Shown: positions 44,907 to 55,185, counted from the first letter of the stretch. The stretch is 59,454 nucleotides of DNA from Novosphingobium sp. (GCF_019748365.1 NZ_JAIEPN010000055.1:1-59454); one strand, 5' to 3'. The notes: generated from the sequence alone by a model not told the origin. A program made the numbers and translations.

Positions 44907-46103
44907 TCAGGAAACGCGGTCGCGGAAGGCCTCCCACGAAAAACGCTTCACGCATTCGAGGGCATCGGTCTCGCTGTCCCACAGCCAGATCGACGGGAGC
45001 GGGACGCCGTTGAAGGTGGTCGTCTTCACCATCGAATAGTGCGCCTGATCGAGGAAGGCGAAGCGCGCGCCGGGCTCGGCAAGGCCGGGCTTGCGGTAAT
45101 CGCCGATGACGTCACCCGCAAGGCACGACGGGCCACCGAGGCGGACGGGCGCATCGCCTTCTCCGTCTTCGTATTCGTCGATCGGCAGTTCGCCGAGCAT
45201 GGCGGGGCGATAAGGCGCCTCGATCACATCGGGCATGTGGCAGGTGGCCGAAATGTCGGTGATGCCAAGCTGCATGCCGTTGACATGCGTATCGAGCACG
45301 GTGCCGACAAGAATGCCCGCATCGAGCGCGACGGCCTCGCCGGGTTCGAGATAGATCTCGCAGCCAGTTTCGGCCTTAACTGCTTGCAGGAAGGCGACAA
45401 GTTCATCGCGCTGGTAGTCGGCGCGGGTGATGTGGTGGCCGCCGCCGAAGTTGAGCCACTTGAGCTGGCCGAAGAAGGGCGCGATGCGGGGCTTCAGCGC
45501 TTCCCATGTGCGCTGGAGAGGCTCGAAATCCTGCTCGCACAAAGTGTGGAAGTGGAGGCCGGAGACGCCTTCCAGATGCTCGGCCCTGAGCTGATCGACC
45601 GGGAAGCCGAGGCGCGAATGCGGGGCGCAAGGATCATAACGCGGCACTTCACCTTCGGCATGCAAGGGATTGATGCGAAGGCCGATATCGAACGGCTCGC
45701 CCGCTGCCCGCGCGGCGGCGATCTGCTCGGCGAAACGGGCGTGCTGGCCGGGCGAATTGAAGATCACATGATCGGAGTGCTGGAGGATCTCGGGCAGGTC
45801 CTCAGCCTTGTAGGCCGCGCAGTAGGTCGCGATCTCGCCTGCGTAGTAGTCCGCTGCAAGGCGCGCTTCCCACAGGCCAGAAGTGCAGACACCATCGAGG
45901 TATTCCCCGATGAGCGGCGCGACCCGCCACATCGAGAAGGCCTTCAGCGCGGCGAGCACCTTGATCCCCGCGCGGTCACGCACATCGGCAAGAATGCTCA
46001 AGTTCTGCCTGAGGCGCGCCGCATCGACCACAAACGCCGGGCTGTCGACGCGATTGAGGTCGAAGTGGGCGAAGGCGCCCGGATCGCCGGCTCTGGTTTC
46101 CAT
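44907..46103 (-). CDS. nspC: Carboxynorspermidine/carboxyspermidine decarboxylase
   Basis: A 398-residue alanine-racemase-fold PLP decarboxylase. SPAFVVD start, PLP Lys54 in LAALKAFSMW, GLRINPLH, LGFP, GLHFHTLCEQ, NFGGGHHITR and LEPGEA are NspC hallmarks. It decarboxylates carboxyspermidine (or carboxynorspermidine) to spermidine, completing the aminopropyltransferase-independent route. The dehydrogenase is encoded just upstream on the same strand. Confidence 0.95.
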   Translation of the reverse strand: METRAGDPGAFAHFDLNRVDSPAFVVDAARLRQNLSILADVRDRAGIKVLAALKAFSMWRVAPLIGEYLDGVCTSGLWEARLAADYYAGEIATYCAAYKAEDLPEILQHSDHVIFNSPGQHARFAEQIAAARAAGEPFDIGLRINPLHAEGEVPRYDPCAPHSRLGFPVDQLRAEHLEGVSGLHFHTLCEQDFEPLQRTWEALKPRIAPFFGQLKWLNFGGGHHITRADYQRDELVAFLQAVKAETGCEIYLEPGEAVALDAGILVGTVLDTHVNGMQLGITDISATCHMPDVIEAPYRPAMLGELPIDEYEDGEGDAPVRLGGPSCLAGDVIGDYRKPGLAEPGARFAFLDQAHYSMVKTTTFNGVPLPSIWLWDSETDALECVKRFSWEAFRDRVS

Positions 46104-46125
46104 TGTGGGTCAGCCCTTGCGCTGT

Positions 46126-46153
46126 GGTCCTTCGACAAGCTCAGGACGAGCGG
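46126..46153. repeat. Short palindromic element, family C
   Basis: GGTCCTTCGACAAGCTCAGG followed by ACGAGCGG: a GTCCT/AGGAC inverted repeat with the TTCGACAAGCTCAGGACG wording common as an intergenic repeat in sphingomonads. It adjoins a family A element. Confidence 0.65.
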
Positions 46154-46184
46154 ATCATTAATGCAATGGCCACGCAGGCGCGTG

Positions 46185-46230
46185 CCCCTCCACCACCTGC
46201 GGTGGTCCCCCTCCCCGTGACGGGGAGGAA
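46185..46230. repeat. Intergenic palindromic repeat, family A copy 3
   Basis: CCCCTCCACCACC-TGC-GGTGGT, then CCCCCTCCCCGT-GA-CGGGGAGGAA. The same two-hairpin layout as 4871-4919 and 6104-6158. It abuts the stop of the carboxyspermidine dehydrogenase gene and precedes nspC in the transcript direction. Confidence 0.8.
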
Positions 46231-46231
46231 C

Positions 46232-47437
46232 CTAGAACGCCAGCGGCCCCTCAAGCTCCTTCACCTGCCAGGGCAGGCCGTGCTTGTTCAGCATGTCCAT
46301 ATAGGGATCGGGATCGAACTGTTCGATGTTGAACACGCCCGCCCCGCCCCAAGTGCCGGTAACCAGCATGGCCGCGCCGATCATCGCGGGGACGCCGGTG
46401 GTGTAGCTGATCGCCTGGTTGCCGGTCTCGGCATAGGCCTCTTCGTGGTCGCAGATGTTGTAGATGTAGAAGGTCTTTTCGACCCCGTCCTTGAGGCCGG
46501 TGGCGATATCGCCGATATTGGTCTTGCCCTTGGTCAGCGCGCCGAGGCTGGCGGGTTCGGGCAGCACGGCCTTGAGGAACTGCAGCGGCACGATTTCCTT
46601 GCCCTCGTACATCACCGGATCGATCCGCGTCATGCCCACGTTCTGCAGCACGGTGAGGTGCGTGATATAGGCATCGCCGAAGGTCATCCAGAAGCGGATG
46701 CGCTCGATCTCGGGCAGGTGATGCGCGAGGCTTTCGAGCTCCTCGTGGTACATCAGGTACATGTTCTTGGGGCCGACGCCCTCGAAATCGAAGGTCTGCC
46801 TGATCGTCAGCGCCGGGGTTTCCACCCATTCGCCCTTTTCCCAGCGGCGGGCAGGCGCGGTTACTTCGCGGATGTTGATTTCCGGGTTGAAGTTGGTCGC
46901 GAAAGGCTGGCCGTGATCACCGCCGTTGCAATCGAGAATGTCGAGCGTGCGGATGGTATCCAGCTTGTGCTTCTTGAGCCACGTGGCGAACACGCTGGTC
47001 ACGCCCGGATCGAAGCCGGAGCCGAGCAGCGCGGTAAGCCCGGCTTCCTTGAAGCGCTCCTGATAGGCCCACTGCCACTTGTACTCGAACTTGGCCTCAT
47101 CGATCGGCTCGTAGTTCGCGGTGTCCATGTAGTTGACCCCGGCGGCGAGGCAGGCCTCCATGATGTTGAGGTCCTGATAGGGCAGCGCGAGATTGACGAC
47201 GAGAGCAGGCTTGAGCTCGTTCAGCAGCGCGGTGGTTGCAGCAACGTCGTCGGCATCGAGCGCATAAGTCGCAACCGTCCGGCCAGTGCGCTGCTTTACC
47301 GACGCGGCAATCGCCTCGCACTTGGGCAGCGTGCGGCTGGCGAGCACGACTTCGCTGAAGATATCGGGGTTCATCGCCATCTTGTGAACGGCAACCGAGC
47401 CGACGCCACCTGCGCCGATGACAAGGACCTTGGCCAT
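46232..47437 (-). CDS. Carboxynorspermidine/carboxyspermidine dehydrogenase (saccharopine-dehydrogenase family)
   Basis: A 401-residue protein: VIGAGGVGSVAVHKMAMNP NAD(P)-binding start, VNLALPYQDLNIMEACL, YMDTANYEP and GSGFDPGVTSVF are hallmarks of the carboxy(nor)spermidine synthase group. It reduces the Schiff base of aspartate-semialdehyde and putrescine (or diaminopropane). With nspC and the ornithine decarboxylase it gives a full putrescine-to-spermidine route that needs no decarboxylated SAM. Confidence 0.94.
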   Translation of the reverse strand: MAKVLVIGAGGVGSVAVHKMAMNPDIFSEVVLASRTLPKCEAIAASVKQRTGRTVATYALDADDVAATTALLNELKPALVVNLALPYQDLNIMEACLAAGVNYMDTANYEPIDEAKFEYKWQWAYQERFKEAGLTALLGSGFDPGVTSVFATWLKKHKLDTIRTLDILDCNGGDHGQPFATNFNPEINIREVTAPARRWEKGEWVETPALTIRQTFDFEGVGPKNMYLMYHEELESLAHHLPEIERIRFWMTFGDAYITHLTVLQNVGMTRIDPVMYEGKEIVPLQFLKAVLPEPASLGALTKGKTNIGDIATGLKDGVEKTFYIYNICDHEEAYAETGNQAISYTTGVPAMIGAAMLVTGTWGGAGVFNIEQFDPDPYMDMLNKHGLPWQVKELEGPLAF

Positions 47438-47501
47438 AGGGAAACTCCAAACCGGATCGGCACAGCGTCTGCTGGCACTTCGAAAGCGGTGCCTTTAGGG
47501 T

Positions 47502-48506
47502 ATGGGCATGACAAACCCAAGTCCCCAATTGAGCCCTGCCCCCTTGGTCCGCGAACCAACCCGCGAAGGCGTGCTGCGCGCGGCCGCCAAGGTCAGCGCG
47601 CTGGTGCCGCACACGCCGCTGCTGGCGCTCGAACTGCCCGGTGGCGGTACGGTCTGGTGCAAGGCGGAATGCCTGCAGCCGGTGGGTGCGTTCAAGATCC
47701 GCGGCGCCTGGCACCGGCTGACCGACATGACCGAGGAGGAACGCGCGCGCGGGGTCGTGGCCGTATCCAGCGGCAACCATGCCCAAGGCGTCGCCTGGGC
47801 GGCGCGGCGGCTGGGCATCGCGGCAACAATCGTCATGCCATCCGATGCGCCGGCGGTGAAGCTTTCGGAAACCCGGCGGCTGGGCGCGGAGGTGGTGCTC
47901 TATGAACGGCTGACCCAGTCCCGCGATGCCATAGCCGCCGCGATCTGCGCAGAGCGCGGCGCGATCCTCGTGCATGCCTATGGCGATCCGTGGGTGATCG
48001 AAGGACAGGGCAGCACCGCAATCGAATTGGCGAGCCAGATGGAATGCTTTGCCGGCGGCCCGCCGACGCGGATCGTGACGCCCTGCGCCGGCGGAGGCCT
48101 CGCTTCGGGTCTGGCGCTGGCCTGCCCGGAGGCGGAGGTCGTGCCGGTCGAGCCGGAGGGCTGGGACGATGTGCGGCGCAGCCTCGCAGGTGGCGTGATC
48201 GTCAGCGTCGGGGCCAATCCGCCACCGACCGCGTGCGATGCCTTGCAGGCAATGACCACCTTCCCGATCAACTTCGCCGTCATGACGTCACACGGCATGC
48301 AGGGCGTTGCCGTGAGCGAGGCCGAAGTGCGCGCGGCGCAGCGTTATGCCTTCAGCAAGCTGCGCGTCGTGGTGGAGCCGGGAGGTGCGGCGGCGCTGGC
48401 GGCGGTTCTGGCGGGCAAGGTTCCGATCGACGGGCGGACGGCGGTGATCCTCTCCGGCGGCAATGTGGATCCGGCAGCCTTTGCCAAAGTGATCGCGGAC
48501 AGCTGA
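47502..48506 (+). CDS. Threonine/serine dehydratase family protein
   Basis: A 334-residue fold-type-II PLP enzyme. PLP Lys in GAFKIRGAWHRL, SSGNHAQGVAWAA, glycine loop PCAGGGLASG, and Ser in ILSGGNVD near the end. It lacks the C-terminal ACT regulatory domain of biosynthetic IlvA and so resembles catabolic threonine dehydratase or serine racemase types. ATG 47502 or 47508. Divergent from the polyamine genes. Confidence 0.93.
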   Translation: MGMTNPSPQLSPAPLVREPTREGVLRAAAKVSALVPHTPLLALELPGGGTVWCKAECLQPVGAFKIRGAWHRLTDMTEEERARGVVAVSSGNHAQGVAWAARRLGIAATIVMPSDAPAVKLSETRRLGAEVVLYERLTQSRDAIAAAICAERGAILVHAYGDPWVIEGQGSTAIELASQMECFAGGPPTRIVTPCAGGGLASGLALACPEAEVVPVEPEGWDDVRRSLAGGVIVSVGANPPPTACDALQAMTTFPINFAVMTSHGMQGVAVSEAEVRAAQRYAFSKLRVVVEPGGAAALAAVLAGKVPIDGRTAVILSGGNVDPAAFAKVIADS

Positions 48507-48580
48507 TCGGTTGCAATTGACAATCGAAGGGGTGCCGGTCACCCATTGCCCCCGGGAAACAACAACAACGGGGGACCGCA

Positions 48581-49021
48581 ATGACGGGAATGGAAATCCT
48601 GAAGCCGGTGGTAGCGCTGGCGGCGTGGACGATGGTGATGTGGATCTGGATGTACGCCACGCGCATCCCGGCCATCACCGCGCTGCCGAAATCAGATGAT
48701 CCGAAGGCCGATGTGGGCTGGACGGGCGCCAAGCTGGAAGGGCTGATCGCGCCGCATATCCAGTGGAAAGCGCATAACTACAACCACCTGCATGAAGCGC
48801 CTACGGTGTTTTATGCGGTCGCGATCGTGCTCGCGATCATCGGCCAGGGCGATGGTGTGAACCTGATGATCGCCTGGGCCTATGTCGGCCTGCGTGTGGT
48901 CCACTCGATCTTCCAATCGACCGTGAACAAGGTCGCGCCCCGCTTTGCGCTCTTTGCGCTTTCGAGCGTGGCGCTGATGGCACTGGTGCTGCACGCCGCG
49001 ATGGCGGTGTTTACGGCCTGA
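48581..49021 (+). CDS. MAPEG family membrane protein
   Basis: A 146-residue protein with four hydrophobic helices. The NYNHLHEAPTVFYAVAIVLA segment (N-x-x-E-x-P) and AWAYVGLRVVHSIFQ match the membrane-associated eicosanoid/glutathione metabolism family; bacterial members are mostly uncharacterised, some glutathione-dependent. Its end overlaps the convergent RNA methyltransferase gene by 11 bp. Confidence 0.92.
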   Translation: MTGMEILKPVVALAAWTMVMWIWMYATRIPAITALPKSDDPKADVGWTGAKLEGLIAPHIQWKAHNYNHLHEAPTVFYAVAIVLAIIGQGDGVNLMIAWAYVGLRVVHSIFQSTVNKVAPRFALFALSSVALMALVLHAAMAVFTA

Positions 49022-50216
49022 CGAAAAGGCTCGCCAGCTCGACGTGGGTGGACCAGCGGAACTGGCCCACCGGCACGAGCCCGGCGAGCCTGTAGCCGCC
49101 CTCGATCAGGGTTGCGGCGTCCTTGGCCCAGCTGGCGGGGTTGCAGCTCACATAGACCACGCGCGGCACGATGGATGTGGCGAGTGCCGCAACCTGTTCG
49201 CGCGCGCCGGCACGAGGGGGATCGAGCAGCACGGCGGCGAAGCGGTCGAGCTCGGCCTTCTGCAGCGGATTGCGGAACAAGTCGCGATGGAGCGCGTGGA
49301 CCGGCCTGCCATGCGCGCGGGCAGCGGCCTGGCAGGCCATGTGCGCATCGCGCGCGGCCTCGACCGCGAGCACCTTGGTGCCCGGCCCCGCCAGCGCGAA
49401 GGCGAACGTGCCAAGGCCGGAGAAGAGATCGGCGACGGTGGGCGCGTCCGCGAGCCATCCGCGCGCCGCTGCGACGAGAGCCTCTTCCCCGTCACGCGTC
49501 GCCTGCAGGAAGGCGCCGGGCGGCAGGCCCACCGGCACGCCGCCAAGCGTTACGGTAACGGGATCGGGTTCCCACACCGTCTCGGGCCCATCGCCCTGAT
49601 CGAGCGTGAGGCGGGCAACGCCGTTGTCGCGGGCGAAATCGAGCAGGGCCTCGGTCTGCGCGAGGCCTTCCATCTTGAGCCCGGCGAAATCGACGGTTGG
49701 CCCCTGATCGGCAAGCGTCAGCGCGATATCGACAGCAAGACTGCGCTCGCCGCGTGCTTCCAGCAAGTGCCGCAGCGGACCAACAAGCGCGGCCAGTGCG
49801 GGCGCAAGAACCGGGCATTCCTTGAGGTCCACGATCTTGTGCGAGCCAGCCTCGCGAAATCCCAGAACGATGCGCTTGCCGATCGCCTGCGCATGCAGCG
49901 TCGCGCGGCGGCGGGTTGCTGGGGGCGAAAGGTGCGCCGGGGCAAGCTCGCCGGGATCGAGCCCCTGCCCACGCGCAGCACCCTCGACGCGGCCGCTGAC
50001 ATAGGCGGCCAGTGCGGCTTCCGAGAGGTGCTGGAGCTGGCAACCGCCGCAGGCCGGAAAGTGGCGGCATGAGGGCGCGGCATGGTCTGGACCGGGTGTC
50101 AACGTGCCATCGGCTTCGAGCACGTCCCCGGGCGCGGCGAGCGCCACGTAACGGCCATCGAGCGTCTGGCCTTCGCCCTTGGCGGCGACGCGGATGATAA
50201 GGCCGGGGTTTGTCAT
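49011..50216 (-). CDS. Class I SAM-dependent RNA m5U methyltransferase (RlmD/TrmA-like)
   Basis: A 401-residue protein. Iron-sulfur Cys motif CRHFPACGGCQLQ near residue 50 with a further Cys in KECPVL, SAM site VADLFSGLGTFAFAL, VLLDPPRAG, and the catalytic nucleophile Cys in VSCNPASW. It methylates uridine C5 in rRNA or tRNA; which position is uncertain. ATG 50216 overlaps the stop of the NAD(P)HX-repair gene (ATGA). Confidence 0.93.
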   Translation of the reverse strand: MTNPGLIIRVAAKGEGQTLDGRYVALAAPGDVLEADGTLTPGPDHAAPSCRHFPACGGCQLQHLSEAALAAYVSGRVEGAARGQGLDPGELAPAHLSPPATRRRATLHAQAIGKRIVLGFREAGSHKIVDLKECPVLAPALAALVGPLRHLLEARGERSLAVDIALTLADQGPTVDFAGLKMEGLAQTEALLDFARDNGVARLTLDQGDGPETVWEPDPVTVTLGGVPVGLPPGAFLQATRDGEEALVAAARGWLADAPTVADLFSGLGTFAFALAGPGTKVLAVEAARDAHMACQAAARAHGRPVHALHRDLFRNPLQKAELDRFAAVLLDPPRAGAREQVAALATSIVPRVVYVSCNPASWAKDAATLIEGGYRLAGLVPVGQFRWSTHVELASLFVRP

Positions 50217-51610
50217 GAGACCGCGGCGCTTAGGGCATAACCTGTGGCAACCGCAAGCTCTCCGGCCGTAAAGGCGGGTCCGCAGCGCCGCGCTGCCTCG
50301 CCATGAAGCCAGAGACCTTCCTGCGCGGCAAGGAAGGGATCGCTGTGGACGGCAAGGCGGCTGGCCACGATTCCGGCGAGCACATCGCCGCTTCCCGCCA
50401 CCGAAAGCCACGTCGAAGCGCGCGGGCTGACGATGACATCGCCGGCGGGCGTAGCGATCAGGCTGTCCGGGCCCTTCAGGAGGACAATAGCCTGCGCCGC
50501 CTCCGCCAACTCCAGCGCGCGGGCGCGGCGCGTGCCGGTGGCGGCAAGGCCGAAGGCGGCTTCGAGGGCGGCCATCTCGCCCTCATGCGGGGTCAGCACG
50601 CGCGGAGCAGTGCCGGGGCTTTCCGGGCGCAGCAGCGTGAGCGCATCGGCGTCGATCACAACGGGGCGATCGGCAATGAGCGCCGCATCGAGGCGGGCCC
50701 TGGCCTCGTCGCTACGTCCAAGCCCGGGACCGACGAGAATGGCGGCAATACGCGGATCGGCGAGCGCGGCGACGTCCGTAACGTCACAGACCAGTGCGGG
50801 CGGGACGCCTTCGGGACGCATGGGGGCCAGCAACTTGACGTAACCCGCACCGGAGCGTTGCGCGGCTTCCGCCGAAAGCAGCGCCGCACCGGGCATGGTG
50901 CCGGCGACGACCGCGAGCAATCCGCGCTTGTACTTGTGGGCATCTGCCGCGGGGGCCGCGATGCGGGGCTTGCCAAGTACCCCCGCCGCGCCGGGCACCG
51001 CCATGACGCCGATATCGACGTGCCGCAGCGCGCCCATCAGCGGCGCGGCAGGCATCGTATAATGGGCGTGCTTCCACGCTCCCAATGCAACGGTGACGTC
51101 AAACGCCGGCAAGCCCGGATTGAGCACCGCGCCGCTATCCGCCTCGATCCCGCTGGGGAGATCGGCGGCGATGCGCAAGGTGTGACGTTCGGCAAGGCCG
51201 GTGAGGAGGAAGAACAGGTCATCGGTCAAGGGCCGCGAGAGACCGCTGCCGAAGAGGCAATCGAGCAGCACACCACCGCTCGGAAGATCGACCGGTGCGT
51301 GGACTTCGCCCGCATACTGCGCGCGCGCCGTCCGGGCCTCCGGCGTCATGGGCTCGCGCGCGGCGATCACGGTGACGGGAACGCCGTGCTCCATCAGGTG
51401 CCGCGCCGCTACGTAACCATCGCCGCCGTTGTTGCCGGGGCCGCAGAGCACGGTGACAGGGCGCCCTGCCCCCAGCCGCCGCGCCCATTCGCCGAGCGCG
51501 CGGCCCGCGACTTCCATCAGCGTCTGCGCAGATGTGCCGCCGTCGATGAGCGCCGCTTCGGCAGCGCGCATCGCGGCGACGTCGAGGACCTGACTTAAGT
51601 CAGCCGGCAT
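50213..51610 (-). CDS. nnr: Bifunctional NAD(P)HX epimerase/dehydratase
   Basis: A 465-residue fusion: N-terminal NnrE epimerase ([45 protein letters not shown]) and C-terminal NnrD ADP-dependent dehydratase ([38 protein letters not shown]). It repairs hydrated NAD(P)H. ATG 51610 overlaps the ilvD stop. Confidence 0.97.
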   Translation of the reverse strand: MPADLSQVLDVAAMRAAEAALIDGGTSAQTLMEVAGRALGEWARRLGAGRPVTVLCGPGNNGGDGYVAARHLMEHGVPVTVIAAREPMTPEARTARAQYAGEVHAPVDLPSGGVLLDCLFGSGLSRPLTDDLFFLLTGLAERHTLRIAADLPSGIEADSGAVLNPGLPAFDVTVALGAWKHAHYTMPAAPLMGALRHVDIGVMAVPGAAGVLGKPRIAAPAADAHKYKRGLLAVVAGTMPGAALLSAEAAQRSGAGYVKLLAPMRPEGVPPALVCDVTDVAALADPRIAAILVGPGLGRSDEARARLDAALIADRPVVIDADALTLLRPESPGTAPRVLTPHEGEMAALEAAFGLAATGTRRARALELAEAAQAIVLLKGPDSLIATPAGDVIVSPRASTWLSVAGSGDVLAGIVASRLAVHSDPFLAAQEGLWLHGEAARRCGPAFTAGELAVATGYALSAAVS

Positions 51611-53474
51611 CCTGTGTGCCGCTCGTGCGGACAATGCCCGAAAGATCGCGCACGCCCCCGCGCGCGGCGCTGGTCGTCATCAGAGCGTAAGCCTGCAGCG
51701 CGAGGCTGACCTTGCGCGGACGGGGCTTTACCGGCTGCCACCCGCGCGCTTCGGCGGCCTTGCGGCGCTCCGCTAGCGTGGCGTCATCGACAATGAGATT
51801 GATCGAGCGGTTGGGAATGTCGATCTCGATGCGGTCGCCGGTCTCGACAAGACCAATCGTGCCGCCTTCCGCCGCTTCGGGCGAGCAGTGGCCGATCGAG
51901 AGGCCCGAAGTGCCGCCCGAGAAGCGCCCGTCCGTCACCAATGCGCAAGCCGCACCGAGGCCCTTCGACTTGAGGTAGCTCGTGGGATAGAGCATTTCCT
52001 GCATGCCGGGGCCGCCGCGCGGGCCTTCGTAGCGGATGAGGACGACGTCACCCGCCTCGACCTGCCCGGTGAGGATCGCGGTGACGGCAGCGTCCTGACT
52101 CTCGTAAACCTTGGCCGGGCCGCTGAACGTGAGGATCTTCTCGTCAACGCCTGCCGTCTTCACGATGCAGCCGTCCTTGGCGAGATTGCCGAACAGCACG
52201 GCGAGGCCACCATCCTGGCTGAAGGCGTGCTCGGCGGAGCGGATCACACCGGTCTCGCGGTCGAGATCGAGTTCCTTCCAGCGGCGCGACTGGCTGAAGG
52301 CGACCTGCGTCGGCACGCCGCCGGGGGCGGCCTTGAAAAACTCGTGGACCTCGGGATCGCTGCTGCGCGAGATATCCCACTTGGCGATGGCCTCGCCCAT
52401 CGTCGCGCTGTGGACGGTGGGCAGATCGGTGTGGAGCAGCCCCGCCCGCTCAAGCTGGCCGAGGATCGCCATGATGCCACCCGCGCGGTGGACGTCTTCC
52501 ATGTGGACGTCGGACTTGGCGGGCGCGACTTTCGAAAGGCACGGCACGCGGCGCGAGAGGCGGTCGATATCGGCCATCGTGAAATCGACGCCGGCTTCAT
52601 GTGCGGCGGCAAGCAGATGGAGCACGGTGTTGGTCGAGCCGCCCATCGCGATATCGAGGCTCATGGCGTTCTCGAACGCGCGGAAGCTGGCAATCTGGCG
52701 CGGCAGGACGCTCTCGTCGTTCTCCTCGTAATAGCGGCGGCACAGCGCGACGGCGCGGCGGCCGGCCTCGCGGAACAGGCGCTCGCGGTCGGCATGGGTG
52801 GCGAGTACCGAGCCGTTGCCCGGCAGCGAAAGGCCAAGCGCTTCGGTGAGGCAATTCATCGAATTGGCGGTGAACATGCCCGAGCACGAGCCGCAGGTCG
52901 GGCAGGCCGAGCGCTCGATCGCGGTCACTTCCTCATCGCTGTACTTGTCGTCCGCCGCGGCCACCATGGCATCGACGAGGTCCAGCGCGACTTCCTTGCC
53001 GTTCAGCACGACCTTGCCTGCTTCCATCGGTCCGCCCGAGACGAAGACTGCGGGCACGTTGATGCGCATGGCGGCCATGAGCATGCCGGGGGTGATCTTG
53101 TCGCAGTTCGAGATGCAGACCATGGCATCGGCGCAGTGCGCGTTGACCATGTACTCGACGCTGTCGGCAATGAGATCGCGGCTGGGGAGCGAATAGAGCA
53201 TCCCGTCGTGGCCCATGGCGATGCCATCATCGACCGCGATCGTGTTGAATTCCTTGGCCACGCCGCCCGCCGCCTCAATCTCGCGCGCGACGAGCTGGCC
53301 GAGGTCCTTGAGGTGGACGTGGCCCGGCACGAACTGGGTGAAGCTGTTGACAACGGCGATGATCGGCTTGCCGAAATCACTGTCTTTCATGCCCGTGGCG
53401 CGCCACAAGCCGCGCGCGCCCGCCATGTTGCGGCCGTGGGTGGTGGTTCTGGAACGATAGACCGGCATTGGCAT
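51600..53474 (-). CDS. ilvD: Dihydroxy-acid dehydratase
   Basis: A 624-residue IlvD acting in valine, isoleucine and pantothenate synthesis. [20 protein letters not shown] start, cluster Cys in [12 protein letters not shown] and [18 protein letters not shown], and GGFLSIGHC-like [13 protein letters not shown] near the end. ATG 53474 chosen; ATG 53468, two codons later, is equivalent. First gene of ilvD-nnr-methyltransferase. Confidence 0.99.
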   Translation of the reverse strand: MPMPVYRSRTTTHGRNMAGARGLWRATGMKDSDFGKPIIAVVNSFTQFVPGHVHLKDLGQLVAREIEAAGGVAKEFNTIAVDDGIAMGHDGMLYSLPSRDLIADSVEYMVNAHCADAMVCISNCDKITPGMLMAAMRINVPAVFVSGGPMEAGKVVLNGKEVALDLVDAMVAAADDKYSDEEVTAIERSACPTCGSCSGMFTANSMNCLTEALGLSLPGNGSVLATHADRERLFREAGRRAVALCRRYYEENDESVLPRQIASFRAFENAMSLDIAMGGSTNTVLHLLAAAHEAGVDFTMADIDRLSRRVPCLSKVAPAKSDVHMEDVHRAGGIMAILGQLERAGLLHTDLPTVHSATMGEAIAKWDISRSSDPEVHEFFKAAPGGVPTQVAFSQSRRWKELDLDRETGVIRSAEHAFSQDGGLAVLFGNLAKDGCIVKTAGVDEKILTFSGPAKVYESQDAAVTAILTGQVEAGDVVLIRYEGPRGGPGMQEMLYPTSYLKSKGLGAACALVTDGRFSGGTSGLSIGHCSPEAAEGGTIGLVETGDRIEIDIPNRSINLIVDDATLAERRKAAEARGWQPVKPRPRKVSLALQAYALMTTSAARGGVRDLSGIVRTSGTQDAG

Positions 53475-53571
53475 TCTCTCTTGAAGTCTGGTGCTCGCCT
53501 CAGCGGCGACGATGCCGTGCACCTAGCGCAAGAGCGCTTTCCGGTCGAAAGTTATCTCCGCAACCATCCGG

Positions 53572-54303
53572 TCAGGCGCCGAGTGCGATGGCAATGCTGT
53601 TGGCGATGCGGGCAAGGCGCTCGGCCCAGAGTGCATGGCTCGCAGGATCCGCGATCTGATCCTGCCGCACTTCGATGCCGAAATAGGGCCGTCGTTCGGC
53701 TTCGGCGTGACGGTTCATCGTCGCATTGAGCAGGCGGCCGGAATAGGGCTCCTGATCGCCGACCACGAGGCCTTCGGCTTCGAGCAGCGGGATGGCGAGG
53801 CGCGCGGCGCGGTCGTCCTCGTTGTAGAGCACGCCGACCTGCCAGGGGCGCTGCTGCGAAGGATCACTGGCAAGCTGGGGCGTGAAGCTGTGGAGCGAGA
53901 GGATCAGCGCGGGCGGGGCTTCGTCGAGCAGCCGCGCGAGGGCTTCGTGATAGGGCCGATAGAAGCGGGCAAGACGGGCTTCATGGCCGGCATGGTCGAG
54001 CGCATTGCCGGGAATGGCGTGGCCGTCGCTGGCGATGGGGCACACAGTGGGGCCATGCTCGTCGCGGTTGAAATCGCAGACCAGGCGGCTGACGCCCCCG
54101 AGGAACGCGGCAATTCCCGGGCGTTGGGCCATGTGGGCGGCGATGCCTGCGACGCCGATATCAACCGCGATGTGCTGCTCGAGCAGCGCCGGATCGATGC
54201 CGAGATCGATATCATCGGGTACGCGGTTCGAGGCGTGATCGGACACGACAAGAATGCCGCCGAAGCGCGGGGTGCCGAGAATCTGGTAGGCTTCAGCAGT
54301 CAT
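53572..54303 (-). CDS. N-formylglutamate amidohydrolase family protein
   Basis: A 243-residue protein with the FGase pattern: VVSDHASNRVPDDI, VDIGVAG, SRLVCDFNRDE, LSLHSFTP, GIEVRQDQI. The family hydrolyses N-formylglutamate in histidine breakdown or other N-acyl amino acids. No hut genes are adjacent, so the role is open. ATG 54303. Confidence 0.93.
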   Translation of the reverse strand: MTAEAYQILGTPRFGGILVVSDHASNRVPDDIDLGIDPALLEQHIAVDIGVAGIAAHMAQRPGIAAFLGGVSRLVCDFNRDEHGPTVCPIASDGHAIPGNALDHAGHEARLARFYRPYHEALARLLDEAPPALILSLHSFTPQLASDPSQQRPWQVGVLYNEDDRAARLAIPLLEAEGLVVGDQEPYSGRLLNATMNRHAEAERRPYFGIEVRQDQIADPASHALWAERLARIANSIAIALGA

Positions 54304-54315
54304 CACTCTCCCTAG

Positions 54316-54381
54316 CCGTTCGTGTCGAGCGAAGTCGAGACACCTCGCGCTTGGTGTCTCGACTTCGCTCGACACGAACGG
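54316..54381. repeat. 29-bp perfect inverted repeat
   Basis: The left arm (54316-54344, starting CCGTTCGTGTCGAGCGAAG) is the exact reverse complement of the right arm (54353-54381) around an 8-base loop. The GTGTCGAGCGAAGTCGAGAC wording is a common dispersed repeat in sphingomonads. It lies between the amidohydrolase start and the ispE stop, and its transcript would form a very stable hairpin. Confidence 0.88.
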
Positions 54382-54387
54382 GAGGGG

Positions 54388-55185
54388 TTAGCGGAGCTTT
54401 CCCGGAAGGCGCCACCACTGAGGCGGCAATGCCGCAGCAGCAGCATCGCGGGCTTCGGGACTGTCGTAGAGCGCAAAGCAAGTCGCGCCGGAGCCGGACA
54501 TGCGCGCCAGCCACGCGCCGCTCGCTTGCAAGGCGGCGATGACGTCGGCGATCTGCGGCACAAGCGTGATGGCGCTGCGTTCCAGATCATTGCGGCCTTC
54601 CTGCGCAATCGTGCGCAAGTCGCCTGACGGCATGGGGCCACGGTCGATCTGGTCCCAGCCCTTGAACACCGGGCCGGTCGCGAGCGGAATGCGCGGGTTG
54701 ACGAGGAGGACCGACGTTCCGGCCAGATCGTTGGCAACGGGTTCCAGTTCAGTTCCGGTGCCGCGCCCGATGCAGGCTTGGCTAAGGACGCAGGCCGGGA
54801 CATCGGCGCCCAACTTGGCGGCGCGTGCGTGCCAGTCGTCCGGCAAGCCATGCGCGCGCTCGACCATGCGGAACACCGCGCCCGCATCGGCCGAGCCGCC
54901 ACCGAGCCCCGCCGCGACGGGAAGTCTCTTTTCGAGCGTAACTGCCCAGCCTTTGCCATGTGGCAAGGAATTTAACGCTTTGCCGACGATATTACCGAAA
55001 GGATCGGAAAGGCCTGTGGCAAATTCACCGGTTACATGAAGGCGATCTTCTTTTGCAGGTTCGGCCGCAAGTTCATCGCCCGCATCGACAAAGGCGAACA
55101 GCGTCTCAAGCTCATGATAGCCATCCTCACGCCGCCGCCGGACGTGCAGCGCGAGATTGATCTTGGCGTAGGCGGTTTCGCGCAT
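54388..55185 (-). CDS. ispE: 4-diphosphocytidyl-2-C-methyl-D-erythritol kinase
   Basis: A 265-residue GHMP kinase of the MEP isoprenoid pathway. AYAKINLALHV start, ATP loop PVAAGLGGGSADAGAV, and C-terminal MSGSGATCFAL. It supplies isoprenoid precursors used, among others, by the carotenoid genes at 13-20 kb. ATG 55185. Confidence 0.98.
   Translation of the reverse strand: MRETAYAKINLALHVRRRREDGYHELETLFAFVDAGDELAAEPAKEDRLHVTGEFATGLSDPFGNIVGKALNSLPHGKGWAVTLEKRLPVAAGLGGGSADAGAVFRMVERAHGLPDDWHARAAKLGADVPACVLSQACIGRGTGTELEPVANDLAGTSVLLVNPRIPLATGPVFKGWDQIDRGPMPSGDLRTIAQEGRNDLERSAITLVPQIADVIAALQASGAWLARMSGSGATCFALYDSPEARDAAAAALPPQWWRLPGKLR

Noticed and set aside
46103..47905. A 600-codon open frame antisense to the carboxyspermidine dehydrogenase gene
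   Set aside because: It begins in a repeat element and runs opposite a clear enzyme gene, then into another frame of the threonine dehydratase gene; no motif supports it.
51888..53729. A 613-codon open frame antisense to ilvD
   Set aside because: Complement of a certain IlvD coding sequence, with no ribosome-binding site or motif; a GC-driven shadow frame.
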